A DNA stretch of 41,701 nucleotides from Lysinibacillus sp. FJAT-14745 (GCF_001275675.1 NZ_LITM01000011.1:1-41701), one strand, 5' to 3'. Shown: positions 16,110-26,084, counted from the first letter of the stretch. A program made the numbers and translations. Notes: generated from the sequence alone by a model not told the origin.

Positions 16110-18962
16110 TTATAAACCAAGCGCTCGATACATAAACGCTGTAAATTGTGCGCGTGTTAAGTTTTCATTTGGTCTAAAATTGCCGTTTTCATCGCCTAGT
16201 ACAATGTTATGGTCTGCTAGAGTGGCAATATATCCACTCGCCCAGTGTGATGGATCGACATCCTTGAACGTACTATTGCCTTCTGGCGTTAAGCCAAATG
16301 CAAGCACCATCATTTTTGCCATTTGGGCACGTGTTATATAAGCATTCGGACGGAAAGCTCCGTTTGAACCGTCTATAATGCCCGCTTGTTGGAGTAGTGT
16401 AATTTGTTGATAGTACGGATGACTATGTGGGACATCCAAAAATGATACAGCTTCTCGGAGTTGTGTTAGAGGTAAGGCACGTTCAATCATAAGTACCACA
16501 TGTTGACGTTGAATCATGTCATTTGGTCTGAAAGTGCCATCTGGATAGCCTTTAATAATGCATCTACTAGCAATTTCTTCAATCATATCTTTTGCCCAGT
16601 TATTATCAATATCCTTGAACGTCGTTTGACATTCTTTACTCTCTTTCTTCCATTTCGCGTACAATGTTAGATTTTCTGTTACTGCATCTTTCGCAAAATC
16701 CCATGTTTTTGTGAGTTCTACATCTTTAAACCAGCCAGCAAATATGTGGCCTTCCTTCGCTGGATTAGAAGGTGCTTTCAGCAATTCTCTATATGCCACT
16801 GTTTGAGATGGGGTTCTACTGCCGCCGTTAGAATCAAAAATGACGGTATACCTTGGCTCTGAAGTGTTATCCTTCGTCCATTTCGCATACAAGGTTGTAT
16901 TTGATGTTACTTCATCTTTTGCAAAATCCCACTCTGTTGTCAGCTCTTTATCTTTAAACCAACCAGCAAATATATGGCCTTCCTTTGCTGGATTAGAAGA
17001 TACTTTCAGCAATTCTCTATATGCTACTGTTTGGGATGAAACTTTACTTCCTCCATTTGAATCAAAAGTGACAGTATAGATTAGCGTACTTCCGCCAGAC
17101 CCTCCTTCTGAAGTATTATCCTTCGTCCATTTCGCATACAACGTGATATTTTCCGATACTCTATCTTTCACGAAATCCCATGCCGTCGTATGCCCTATAT
17201 CCTTATACCAACTAGCAAACGTATGCCCATCCTTTACGGGTGTGGCTGGGGATGGCAGTAATTCCCTTTCTACAACTTCTATAGCTGATACTTCACTTCC
17301 TCCATTTGAATCAAAAGAGACAGTATAGCTTAGCTCTGAAGTTTCGTCCTTCGTCCATTTTGCATACAACGTAACATTTTTTGTCACTACGTCTTTTGCA
17401 AAATCCCATCCTTCTATCAGTTCTTCATCCTTATACCAACCTGCAAACGTGTTCCCGTCCTTTACAGGTGTAGCTGGGAGTGGTAGCAATTCCTCTTCTA
17501 CAACTTCTTTAGCTGATACTTCACTTCCTCCGTTTGAATTAAAAGTGACGGTATAGCTTAACTCTGAAGTTTCGTCCTTCGTCCATTTTGCATACAACGT
17601 AACATTTTCTATCACTACGTCTTTTGCAAAATCCCATGCTTCTGACAATTCATTATCCTTATACCATCCTGCAAACGTATACCCTTCCTTCGTAGGAGCA
17701 GTTGGCGTTTTCACCAGTTCTCCTTCTTTCACTTCTTCTGGTGTGACTTCACTTCCTCCATCGGAATCAAAAGTGACAGTATAGCTTGGCTCTGGAGTTT
17801 CGTACTTCATCCATTTCGCAAACAAGGTAAGGTTTTTTGTCACCACGTCTTTGGCGAAATCCCATGCTTCTGACAGTTCTTTATCCTTATACCATCCAAC
17901 AAACGTATGCCCGTCCTTTAAGGGTGTAGCTGGGGATGATAGTAATTCCTTTTCTAAAACTACTTTAGCTGATACTTCACTTCCTCCGTCTGAATCAAAA
18001 TTAACATTGTAGTATGATTTTTTCCATTCTGAATAAATTGTTATCGGCTGCGATACAGATTCAGTCCACTTAATAGTCAAATTCGGATCTTCAAACCACC
18101 CTTTGAAGAAATCATTATCTTTAAATTGATAACTGAATGGGCCTCCAGTATAGTCAGAATCTAATTGAGGTGTCCCATGAAATATTACGAAATTCAATTT
18201 GTTTCTACTAAATGCACCAGTGCCAATTATCTTGACACTTGATGGAATTTCAACACTTGTTAATTGGTTAAATCCAAACGCACTCTTTTCAATCGTTGTA
18301 ACGCTTGATCGAATATCTACGCTTGTTAATTGATTATGTTGAAATGCACGCATACCAATCGTTTTTACACTTGATGGGATCTCCACGTTTGATAATTTAT
18401 TCCTACTAAATGCTTCCTCTCCTATAGTTGTAACGCTCGACGGGATATTTACACTTGTCAATTGATTACTGTAAAATGCCGCTTTGCTAATCGTTTTAAC
18501 ACTTGGCGGGATTTCCACACTTGTCAATTTATTAGCACTAAATGCAGCATCTCCAATCGTTGTTACACTTGATGGGATCTCTACACTTGTTAATTTATTA
18601 ACAGCAAATGCATGATCTCCAATATTTTCAACACCTAATGGAATTTCTACATTTTCTAATAGATTATTATTAAACGCCTTAAAACCAATCGTTGTTACAC
18701 TTGATGGGATCTTTACACTTTTTAGAGACATATCAGAAAACGCAAATCCTCCTATTTCTACAACTGGTTTTCCTTTAATCTCACTTGGTATAACAATATC
18801 TTTAGATAAACCGTTATACCTCCAAATGGAAACACCATTGTCCACGTCCCTTGTGACATAATCCTCTTCACTATCGCTATTCGCATAAACGGGCAAATTA
18901 CTTAATGATAATTGGGAGATTATCAAAAGTATGCTCATTACTAGTAAACTTGTTTTTTTCAT
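16110..18962 (-). CDS. SLH surface protein with BspA-type LRRs and Listeria-Bacteroides repeats (paralog 1)
   Basis: 950 aa, secreted and anchored to secondary cell wall polymer. Signal peptide 1-27 (ends VYA). Residues about 40-265 hold eight or nine BspA-type leucine-rich repeats of the form 'V-TIG--AF--N-LTSVEIPSS', usually a protein- or host-binding surface. Residues about 290-770 hold six Listeria-Bacteroides repeats (PF09479: 'YTVTFDSNGGS...F-GWYKD...LYAKW'). The last 165 residues are three SLH domains (for example CIIKGYPDGTFRPND) that bind pyruvylated wall polymer. A Gly-Ser linker (EGGSGGST) lies between repeats 4 and 5. The frame starts earlier at a TTG that is part of the ribosome site; the ATG at 18962 is right. 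Tandem paralog of the next gene. Confidence 0.92.
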   Translation of the reverse strand: MKKTSLLVMSILLIISQLSLSNLPVYANSDSEEDYVTRDVDNGVSIWRYNGLSKDIVIPSEIKGKPVVEIGGFAFSDMSLKSVKIPSSVTTIGFKAFNNNLLENVEIPLGVENIGDHAFAVNKLTSVEIPSSVTTIGDAAFSANKLTSVEIPPSVKTISKAAFYSNQLTSVNIPSSVTTIGEEAFSRNKLSNVEIPSSVKTIGMRAFQHNQLTSVDIRSSVTTIEKSAFGFNQLTSVEIPSSVKIIGTGAFSRNKLNFVIFHGTPQLDSDYTGGPFSYQFKDNDFFKGWFEDPNLTIKWTESVSQPITIYSEWKKSYYNVNFDSDGGSEVSAKVVLEKELLSSPATPLKDGHTFVGWYKDKELSEAWDFAKDVVTKNLTLFAKWMKYETPEPSYTVTFDSDGGSEVTPEEVKEGELVKTPTAPTKEGYTFAGWYKDNELSEAWDFAKDVVIENVTLYAKWTKDETSELSYTVTFNSNGGSEVSAKEVVEEELLPLPATPVKDGNTFAGWYKDEELIEGWDFAKDVVTKNVTLYAKWTKDETSELSYTVSFDSNGGSEVSAIEVVERELLPSPATPVKDGHTFASWYKDIGHTTAWDFVKDRVSENITLYAKWTKDNTSEGGSGGSTLIYTVTFDSNGGSKVSSQTVAYRELLKVSSNPAKEGHIFAGWFKDKELTTEWDFAKDEVTSNTTLYAKWTKDNTSEPRYTVIFDSNGGSRTPSQTVAYRELLKAPSNPAKEGHIFAGWFKDVELTKTWDFAKDAVTENLTLYAKWKKESKECQTTFKDIDNNWAKDMIEEIASRCIIKGYPDGTFRPNDMIQRQHVVLMIERALPLTQLREAVSFLDVPHSHPYYQQITLLQQAGIIDGSNGAFRPNAYITRAQMAKMMVLAFGLTPEGNSTFKDVDPSHWASGYIATLADHNIVLGDENGNFRPNENLTRAQFTAFMYRALGL

Positions 18963-19141
18963 TTTGTAGTATCCTTTCAATAGTTTGAAATAAATGGGTA
19001 CCCATTAAATGGATACCCTGTATTAAGCAGTTATAAACTTTATTAAAATATTTTTTTGATAAATGAATACATCGAAGTTTTCAAACTAACCAAAATGAAA
19101 AGTATTGGAGAGCCTTTTATCGTTTCACTTATTTAGAATAG

Positions 19142-19174
19142 CAAAAGAGATGTATCAAATTACGATACATCTCT
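19142..19174 (-). terminator. Terminator of SLH surface protein 2, duplicated hairpin
   Basis: AGAGATGTATC (19146-19156) pairs with GATACATCTCT (19164-19174). It is the same sequence as the terminator at 16071 but lies about 100 bp beyond the stop codon. Confidence 0.82.
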
Positions 19175-19271
19175 CTTAGTGGTAATACTTAATAATCCAA
19201 GTAGCTGGTATATGAGATTCCCCCAATAAAAATATAGAACTTCATGGGTAAATATTTTTCAAATCTTCTAT

Positions 19272-22046
19272 TTATAAGCCAAGTGCTCTGTACATGAACG
19301 CCGTAAATTGTGCACGTGTTAAGTTTTCATTTGGTCTAAAATTACCGTTTTCATCACCTAGTGCAATGTTATGGTCTGCTAGAGCGGCAATATATCCACT
19401 CGCCCAGTGTGATGGGTCGACATCCTTGAACGTACTATTGCCTTCTGGCGTTAAGCCAAATGCAAGCACCATCATTTTTGCCATTTGGGCACGTGTTATA
19501 AAAGCGTTTGGTCGAAACGCCCCATCTGAACCATCCACGATACCCGCTCGTTGTAGTCGTGTGATTTGTTCATAATATACATGACTTTTAGGTACATCCA
19601 AAAATGATGCAGCTTCTCGAATTGGTGTTGGTTGTAATGCACGGTCAATCATAAGCACCACATGTTGACGTTGAGCCAAATCATTTGGTCGGAAAGTGCC
19701 GTCAGGATAACCTTTAATAATGCATCGACTAGCAACTTCTTTAATCATATCTTGTGCCCAGTTATGATCAATATCCTTGAAAGTAATGTCACAACCATTA
19801 CTCTCCTGCATCCACCGAGCATATAACGTTAAGTCTTCTGTGACTTCATCTTTCTCAAAATCCCATGCTTTTGTGAATTCTTTAGTTTTATACCAACCGA
19901 TAAATGTATAGCCTTCCTTCTTTGGATTAGAAGGGGCTTTCACCAAAGCTTTATACGCTACTGTTTGTGATGGGATTTTACTGCCTCCGTTTGAATCAAA
20001 AGTAACGATGTAGCTACCTTCTGACACATTATCCTTTGTCCATTTCGCATATAATGTTATGTCCGCTGTTACTTTATCTTTCGTAAAGTCCCATGCATTT
20101 TTAAACTCTGCATCCTTATACCAGCCATCAAATTGATAGCCTTCTTTCACTGGAATAGACGGGGCTTTCACGAGGTCGTTATAGCCAACCGTCTGTGACA
20201 GCACTTTACTTCCTCCATTAGAGTCAAAGATGACTTTATAGTTTGGCGAACCTCCGCCCGATCCTCCACCGGAACCTCCTCCAGATCCCCCACCCGACGT
20301 ATGGTCTTTTGTCCATTTCGCATACAACGTAACATTTTTTGTCACTAAATCTTTTGCAAAATCCCATAGTACTGTCAATTCTTTGTCTTTATGCCAGCCA
20401 TCAAATGTATAGCCTTCCTTCTTTGGAGCAGCTGGTGCTTTTACTAATTCACCATGTCCTACAGATTGGGATGGAACTTCGCTTCCTCCATTGGCATCAA
20501 AAGTAACGATATAGCTTACTTTCGACCACTTGGCGTATAGCGTGATATCTTTTGTTACTACATCTTGATTGAAATTCCATGCTTCCGTAAGCCCTTTATC
20601 TTTATACCAACCCGCAAATGTGTACCCTTCTTTTACCGGAGTAGATGGGGCTTTTACTAATTCACCAGACCCTACTGATTGGGGTGGTACTTTGCTTCCT
20701 CCATCGGCATCAAAAGTAACGATATAGCTTACTTTCAACCACTTGGCGTATAGCGTGATATCTTTTGTTACTACATCTTGATTGAAATTCCACGCTTCCA
20801 TAAGCCCTTTATCTTTATACCAACCCGCAAATGTGTACCCTTCTTTTACTGGAGTAGATGGGGCTTTTACTAACTCTCCAGACCCTACTGATTGGGATGG
20901 AACTTTGCTTCCGCCATTGGCATCAAACGTGACTGTATAGCTTGTTTTCTTCCATTTAGCATATAGCGTGATATCTTTTTTCACTACATCTTGATCGAAA
21001 TCCCATAATTCTTTCAGTTCTTTATCCTTATACCAACCTTCAAATGAGTAGCCTTCTTTCACTGGATTCGAAGGAGCTTCCATTGTTTCGTTATATGGTA
21101 CCAGTATCGATGAAACTTCACTTCCTCCATTGGAATCAAAAGTGACAGCATAATGGCTCCACTTTGCATAAATTGTCATTGGTTGTACTACTGAGTAACT
21201 CCAATCTATTGTAAAATCCTCATCTTCAAACCAACCTAAAAACGTTCTTCCTTCCTTTTTTTGTGGATTGAATGGAGAGTTTTTTTCAGTCCATTGGAAA
21301 TTATGTGAACCATTAAACGTTACAAAATCAAGACTGTTATTATAAAAAGCATTACTTTTAATCTCTGTAACGCTTTCTGGAATTTCTACACTTGTTATTG
21401 AATTTCCATTGAAAGCTGAATATCCTACCGATGTAACACCTGATGGAATCTCTACACTTGTTAACTTATTATTAGTAAATGCAAAATCCTTTATCGTTGT
21501 TACGCTCGATGGAATCTCTACGTTTGTTAATCGATTATCATAAAACGCGGCCGCCTCTATCGTCTTAACGCCATCTGGAATTTTTACACTTGTTAATTGA
21601 TTATTATAAAATGCACTTTGCCCTATCGTTCGAACGTTCGGCGGAATATCCACATTCGTTAATTTATTACTAGAAAATGCAAGTTCCCCAATTGTTTTCA
21701 CACTTGATGGAATCTTTACACTTGCTAGGCTCTTACCAGAAAATGCTCCATCCCCAATTTCTATAACGGGTTTGCCCCCAAGTTCATCAGGAATATTAAT
21801 ATAATCCTTTGCTATACCAAAATAATGCTTAACAATTGCAACGCCACCGCTAAGATCCTTCGTTATGAAGACATCTTCTGGCTTGGGTTTGTTTTCATCA
21901 TCCTTTTGAATACTCTCATCCTCTAAATTTCTCGATTGTACAATATCATTTTCATTGTTACTTGTCGCGTGAGCAGATAGATTACCCAATGACAATTGAG
22001 AAAAGACTAAAAGGATAATCATTAAAAGTATGCTTGCTTTTTTCAT
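19272..22046 (-). CDS. SLH surface protein with BspA-type LRRs and Listeria-Bacteroides repeats (paralog 2)
   Basis: 924 aa with the same plan as its downstream neighbour. Signal peptide 1-27 (ends AHA), an acidic linker (residues 30-60), about eight BspA-type repeats (roughly 85-245), six Listeria-Bacteroides repeats, and three C-terminal SLH domains. Between repeats 4 and 5 is a pure (GGGS)n-type linker, longer than in paralog 1. Repeats 2-4 are almost identical to each other in DNA, a sign of internal duplication. The ribosome site GAAAGGAG precedes the ATG. The SLH end is nearly identical in DNA to that of paralog 1, while the middle has diverged. Likely role: adhesion or surface display; the ligand is unknown. 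Confidence 0.92.
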   Translation of the reverse strand: MKKASILLMIILLVFSQLSLGNLSAHATSNNENDIVQSRNLEDESIQKDDENKPKPEDVFITKDLSGGVAIVKHYFGIAKDYINIPDELGGKPVIEIGDGAFSGKSLASVKIPSSVKTIGELAFSSNKLTNVDIPPNVRTIGQSAFYNNQLTSVKIPDGVKTIEAAAFYDNRLTNVEIPSSVTTIKDFAFTNNKLTSVEIPSGVTSVGYSAFNGNSITSVEIPESVTEIKSNAFYNNSLDFVTFNGSHNFQWTEKNSPFNPQKKEGRTFLGWFEDEDFTIDWSYSVVQPMTIYAKWSHYAVTFDSNGGSEVSSILVPYNETMEAPSNPVKEGYSFEGWYKDKELKELWDFDQDVVKKDITLYAKWKKTSYTVTFDANGGSKVPSQSVGSGELVKAPSTPVKEGYTFAGWYKDKGLMEAWNFNQDVVTKDITLYAKWLKVSYIVTFDADGGSKVPPQSVGSGELVKAPSTPVKEGYTFAGWYKDKGLTEAWNFNQDVVTKDITLYAKWSKVSYIVTFDANGGSEVPSQSVGHGELVKAPAAPKKEGYTFDGWHKDKELTVLWDFAKDLVTKNVTLYAKWTKDHTSGGGSGGGSGGGSGGGSPNYKVIFDSNGGSKVLSQTVGYNDLVKAPSIPVKEGYQFDGWYKDAEFKNAWDFTKDKVTADITLYAKWTKDNVSEGSYIVTFDSNGGSKIPSQTVAYKALVKAPSNPKKEGYTFIGWYKTKEFTKAWDFEKDEVTEDLTLYARWMQESNGCDITFKDIDHNWAQDMIKEVASRCIIKGYPDGTFRPNDLAQRQHVVLMIDRALQPTPIREAASFLDVPKSHVYYEQITRLQRAGIVDGSDGAFRPNAFITRAQMAKMMVLAFGLTPEGNSTFKDVDPSHWASGYIAALADHNIALGDENGNFRPNENLTRAQFTAFMYRALGL

Positions 22047-22249
22047 TTAGAAATCTCCTTTCAAGCATTGATATTATAACAATGGTCTATCTTTAACCTT
22101 TGTTACAGTTATCAACACTAACAATCCCCACAAAAGCATGCAAATCAACTTTTTCTGGTTTTTGAACATATTTTGATAATCATTTTTATTGAAATTTAGC
22201 GCTAAGTTATGTATGTGCTTCTTATTCCACTTTCTTTTTCAATTGCAAA

Positions 22250-22349
22250 AGAAAAAGAATCTGCTCGTTCCTGTAGCTTGTAAGTTAAGCAAATTCCTTG
22301 TAGACATTACAAGGCATGCACTTACTAACTCAGAAAATGAGCAGATTCT
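22250..22349 (-). terminator. Large nested hairpin ending the TRAP operon
   Basis: The outer 11-bp stem AGAATCTGCTC (22256-22266) / GAGCAGATTCT (22339-22349) encloses GTAAGT/ACTTAC (22280-22285 with 22320-22325), and that encloses CCTTGTA/TACAAGG (22296-22302 with 22308-22314). A T-run follows on the minus strand. It is far more elaborate than an ordinary terminator. Confidence 0.7.
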
Positions 22350-22393
22350 ATTTATTTAATATTTCGGCAGTCCTAAGCCTTTTTACCTCTCAC

Positions 22394-24433
22394 TTAAGCT
22401 ATAGCACTCGGTTTACTTTTTTGATTGTCATTACCGTTACCTTTATGCTGTGTTACATATTGAATAACAAACATAACAATAAAGATTGCTAATCCAGCCC
22501 AATCCGAGAATTTTTCTGGATAGATCAGAAGTAAACCAGCTGCAATCGCAATAATGCGTTCAAACCAAAGCATTTTGCGATACCAGTAACCGATTACTCC
22601 CGCTCCTATAGCTACCATTCCTGTAATGGCCGTGATTACTACCCATATAATTTCAGGTATAGTTGTATCAATCATTAGCAATGCCGGTGAAAATACAATC
22701 ATATATGGAATAATAAACGCCGCAATCGCAAGCTTCGCTGAGTTTACACCTGTTTTAATCGGGTCTCCACCAGAGATTCCCGAAGCCGCAAAAGCAGCAA
22801 GTGCAACTGGCGGTGTTATATCGGCAATAATACCAAAGTAGAATACAAAGAAGTGTGCCGATAATAAAACGACAACTGGTACTAATTCCTGTGGTGTATT
22901 CGGTGATAATAATGCCACGATTGCAGGAGCAGCAATTGTTGACGTAATGACATAGTTTGCTGTTGTCGGAGCCCCCATCCCAAGAATTAAGGAAGCAATC
23001 ATTACAAAAATCAGCGTTAATATAACGCTACCGCCCGCTAATTCTACTAAACTATTAGCTAAACTTAAGCCTAGACCTGTTTTTACAACTACACCTACGA
23101 TAATACCCGCGCAAGCTGTTGCCGCTACTACACCAAGTGCTGTACGTGCACCTTCAACTAATGCATCAATAATATCCTTCGGTTTTAAGCGTGTTTCCTT
23201 ATTAAACATAGCAACACCAATAGAAATAAGAATACCGTAAAGTGCAGCATGCATTACTGATGTACCTGTTAACATTAAAACGATGATAGAGATTATTGGC
23301 AATAAAAGGTAAATTTTCTTAAATACCTCTCGACGATTTGGCATTTGATCGTCACGCAAACCTTTTAAACCTACACGTTTTGCTTCGAAGTGAGTCATAA
23401 TCCAAATACCTGTAAAATAAAGTAATGCAGGTATCGCCGCCGCCTTCGCAATATCCCAATACGTAATTCCGCGGCCGATAAACTCAACCATTAAAAACGC
23501 TGCCGCACCCATAATCGGAGGCATTAACTGCCCACCTGTAGATGCTGCTGCCTCAACGGCACCCGCGAACTCTTTACGGTACCCTAGCTTTTTCATCATT
23601 GGAATCGTATATGATCCAGATGTTACAACATTCGCTACTGAGCTTCCGGAAATCGTCCCTTGAAGTGCACTAGAAAATACTGCTACTTTTGCAGGACCAC
23701 CAATTAATTTACCTGCAATAGCTACTGCTAAATCATTAAAGTATTGACCCACACCTGTTTTGACAAGGAATGCTCCAAAAAGTAAAAACACAAATATAAA
23801 TGTGGCAGAAACACTAATCGGTGTTCCGAAAATCCCATCCGTCGTAAAATACATGAGATTAACAATACTCTCAAAATCTTGCCCTCTATGCGCCATAAAA
23901 TCCGGGAAATACGGTCCGAAATAGGCATAAATTAAGAAACATATAGCAATGATTGTAATCGGTACACCTACTGCACGGCGAGCTGCTTCAAGCACCAACA
24001 CGACAGCTATGAGACCTACAATAAAATCTGTTTGCGTAATGGTACCATTGCTATTAACAAGCTCTGTATAATTCATTGTCCAATATGAACCTACTACAAT
24101 GGATAATACCGCTAAAATATAATCGAACCACGCTATTTTATTCTTTGCTGCTTTTTTTCGAGCAGGGAATAGTAAGAAAATTAGGGTCAAACCAAAACCT
24201 AAATGTATCGTACGCTGAATTTGCGCTGGGAATTGGCCGAAAATTGCTGTGTAAAGCTGAAACAATGAAAATGCTAGTAGTCCAAAGAAAATGACATGTT
24301 TCATAATGCCCGATATCGTTCGAACATTGGATTCGATATCATATTTCTCAAGTATCGCTTGTTGCTCTTCAGCTGATATTTGTTCGAATTCTTCTTTTTT
24401 TACTTCGTCGTTTGATTTATGCTGAGTTGTCAT
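22394..24433 (-). CDS. TRAP transporter fused permease subunit (DctQM fusion, TAXI type)
   Basis: 679 aa, very hydrophobic, about 17-19 membrane segments. The small (4TM) and large (12TM) TRAP permease subunits are fused, as is usual in TAXI systems. Family landmarks: 'GQLMPPIMGAAAFLMVEFIG' and 'ILGMGAPTTANYVITSTIAAPAI'. It drives Na+-coupled uptake together with the binding lipoprotein. The longer frame starts at 24454, but the ATG at 24433 overlaps the stop of the DUF1850 gene as ATGA, with AAAGGAG upstream, so translation is coupled and this is the start. Substrate is probably a carboxylic acid such as glutamate or an oxo-acid, by analogy. Confidence 0.92.
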   Translation of the reverse strand: MTTQHKSNDEVKKEEFEQISAEEQQAILEKYDIESNVRTISGIMKHVIFFGLLAFSLFQLYTAIFGQFPAQIQRTIHLGFGLTLIFLLFPARKKAAKNKIAWFDYILAVLSIVVGSYWTMNYTELVNSNGTITQTDFIVGLIAVVLVLEAARRAVGVPITIIAICFLIYAYFGPYFPDFMAHRGQDFESIVNLMYFTTDGIFGTPISVSATFIFVFLLFGAFLVKTGVGQYFNDLAVAIAGKLIGGPAKVAVFSSALQGTISGSSVANVVTSGSYTIPMMKKLGYRKEFAGAVEAAASTGGQLMPPIMGAAAFLMVEFIGRGITYWDIAKAAAIPALLYFTGIWIMTHFEAKRVGLKGLRDDQMPNRREVFKKIYLLLPIISIIVLMLTGTSVMHAALYGILISIGVAMFNKETRLKPKDIIDALVEGARTALGVVAATACAGIIVGVVVKTGLGLSLANSLVELAGGSVILTLIFVMIASLILGMGAPTTANYVITSTIAAPAIVALLSPNTPQELVPVVVLLSAHFFVFYFGIIADITPPVALAAFAASGISGGDPIKTGVNSAKLAIAAFIIPYMIVFSPALLMIDTTIPEIIWVVITAITGMVAIGAGVIGYWYRKMLWFERIIAIAAGLLLIYPEKFSDWAGLAIFIVMFVIQYVTQHKGNGNDNQKSKPSAIA

Positions 24434-24945
24434 TTCATCCTTACTCCTTTCCATTGTTCATAAAGCGATAAACGCTTCACCTCAAATAAATAGGATTTTC
24501 CCCTTTTTAAGTCTTTTTTTAAATCGTATTCATAATTCTCGTAACCTAATACAAGATCTAAATCCAAATCGGCTATATAGATCGTAAAATTTTTAATGAC
24601 TTCATTGTCAAACTGCAAAAAATATTTACCATTTCGTTCTGTTAATGTTTGATTTTTCTCTGCATAGCTTGGCATGCCAATTGCTAAGCTTTCATACTCC
24701 ATCCCTAACATTTGAATACTTGTTCCATCTACACATTTATAATGTTCGAGTACATCTGTTTTATGGATAGAGTGAGTGTATCTAATTTCGAATGTATCCT
24801 CAGTTGTTAGTGGTATATAATGCACTACCGGATCATTTATACGTGTTTCCGTAAATGCGAATACCTTTTGAAGAGGAAGAAAAATGACCATACTAAAGCA
24901 AATACATAAAAAAGCTAAAACCATTATTAATGTTCTCTTTCGCAC
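24430..24945 (-). CDS. DUF1850 protein of the TAXI-TRAP operon, 171 aa
   Basis: One N-terminal hydrophobic segment (residues 5-25) acts as a signal anchor, followed by about 140 residues outside the membrane. The DUF1850 pattern is visible in 'FEIRYTHSIHKTDVLEHY' (about 52-69) and 'MEYESLAIGMPSYAEK' (about 82-97). DUF1850 proteins almost always sit between the binding protein and fused permease of TAXI-TRAP operons; their function is not known. The start is GTG behind GGGGGA. Its stop overlaps the permease start by ATGA. Confidence 0.85.
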   Translation of the reverse strand: MRKRTLIMVLAFLCICFSMVIFLPLQKVFAFTETRINDPVVHYIPLTTEDTFEIRYTHSIHKTDVLEHYKCVDGTSIQMLGMEYESLAIGMPSYAEKNQTLTERNGKYFLQFDNEVIKNFTIYIADLDLDLVLGYENYEYDLKKDLKRGKSYLFEVKRLSLYEQWKGVRMK

Positions 24946-24984
24946 TACATCTGTTCCCCCACTTAAAAAGCTATTCGTACGGAA

Positions 24985-25023
24985 GAAAGAGACTCGAAGC
25001 TTTACGCAATCCGAGCCTCTTCG
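24985..25023 (-). terminator. Intercistronic hairpin between binding protein and DUF1850
   Basis: GAAAGAGACTCG (24985-24996) pairs with CGAGCCTCTTC (25012-25022) with one mismatch and one bulge. The minus-strand tail after it is T-rich but not a clean T-run. It probably attenuates expression so that the binding protein is made in excess. Confidence 0.55.
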
Positions 25024-25091
25024 TATTTAAGAAAATAACTTTTTACTCGCTTTAAGCTATAGTTTGAGAAAATCTAAACACGAATGTTCTG

Positions 25092-26084
25092 TTATTTCTT
25101 TTCATCAAAGTATTTTTGAGCACCAGGGTGAACGTCAATGCTGATACCCTGTAAACCCGTCTTAGCTTTGATAAATGCCCCTTTAGCATGGGAAATTTTA
25201 TCTGTGTTATCATAAATAGCTTTTGTTAATGAATAAACAACATCATCTGAGAGGTCTTTTTTCACCGCAAGCATTGCAAGCACTGAAACTGTTTCAGTAT
25301 CTTTTGCAAGACCATACGTACCAGCTTTTACTGTGTCTTTTGCGTAGTAAGGATATTTAGCGATTAGCTCATCTGCTTTACCAGCATCTACACCGATAAT
25401 ATTTACTTTAGTTGTTGCATTTAATGCCTCAACAGCACCTGTTGGCGTACCCGCAGTAATAAACGCTGCATCGATTTGACCAGATTGAAGACCGTCAGCA
25501 GACTCACCAAAATCAAGGTTTTGTGCTTTGATATCATCCATTGTTAAACCGTGAATTTCAAGTAATTGTTCAGCATTTGCGTAAGTACCTGAACCTGGCG
25601 CACCTACAGAAACCTTTTTCCCTTTTAAATCAGCGTATGTTTTAATGCCTGATGCTTCAGTTGTTACTAATTGTACTGTTTCTGGATAAAGTGCACCTAG
25701 AGCAGCAATTGAATCGATTTTTTTGCCATCAAACATCTTTGTTCCTTCAGTGGCATAATAAGCAATATCTGATTGTACAAAGGCAATTTCACCTTTACCA
25801 TCTTGCAAAGCAGTCATATTGGCAGCAGATGCTTGAGAAACTTCAGCAGTTGTTTTGATGCCTGTTTCTTTAGAAATTAAATCAGCAAACGTTCCACCCA
25901 ATGCATAGTAAGTACCTTGCGTTCCACCTGTTAATAAGTTCAGATATTTAGGCTTTTCAGATGAGGCCGATTCTCCCTTATTCGAGTCCTTGGAACCTGC
26001 TCCACTATCCGAACCACATGCAGCTAAAATCAATAGCGCAAAGGCACTTAATAGCATTAATAGCCTGAATTGCTTTTTCTTCAT
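25092..26084 (-). CDS. TAXI-family TRAP solute-binding lipoprotein
   Basis: 330 aa. The lipoprotein signal ends LILAAC, so C23 would be lipidated and the protein held on the outer face of the membrane. The mature part has TAXI family phrases: LTGGTQGTYYALGGTFADLI (about 51-70), 'ANMTALQDGKGEIAFVQSDIAYYA', 'KGKKVSVGAPGSGTYANAEQLL' and 'DFGESADGLQSGQIDAAFITAGTPTGAV'. It delivers substrate to the fused permease encoded downstream. A promoter TTGACA-16-GATAAT (26126-26153, minus) lies 45-70 bp upstream. Confidence 0.93.
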   Translation of the reverse strand: MKKKQFRLLMLLSAFALLILAACGSDSGAGSKDSNKGESASSEKPKYLNLLTGGTQGTYYALGGTFADLISKETGIKTTAEVSQASAANMTALQDGKGEIAFVQSDIAYYATEGTKMFDGKKIDSIAALGALYPETVQLVTTEASGIKTYADLKGKKVSVGAPGSGTYANAEQLLEIHGLTMDDIKAQNLDFGESADGLQSGQIDAAFITAGTPTGAVEALNATTKVNIIGVDAGKADELIAKYPYYAKDTVKAGTYGLAKDTETVSVLAMLAVKKDLSDDVVYSLTKAIYDNTDKISHAKGAFIKAKTGLQGISIDVHPGAQKYFDEKK

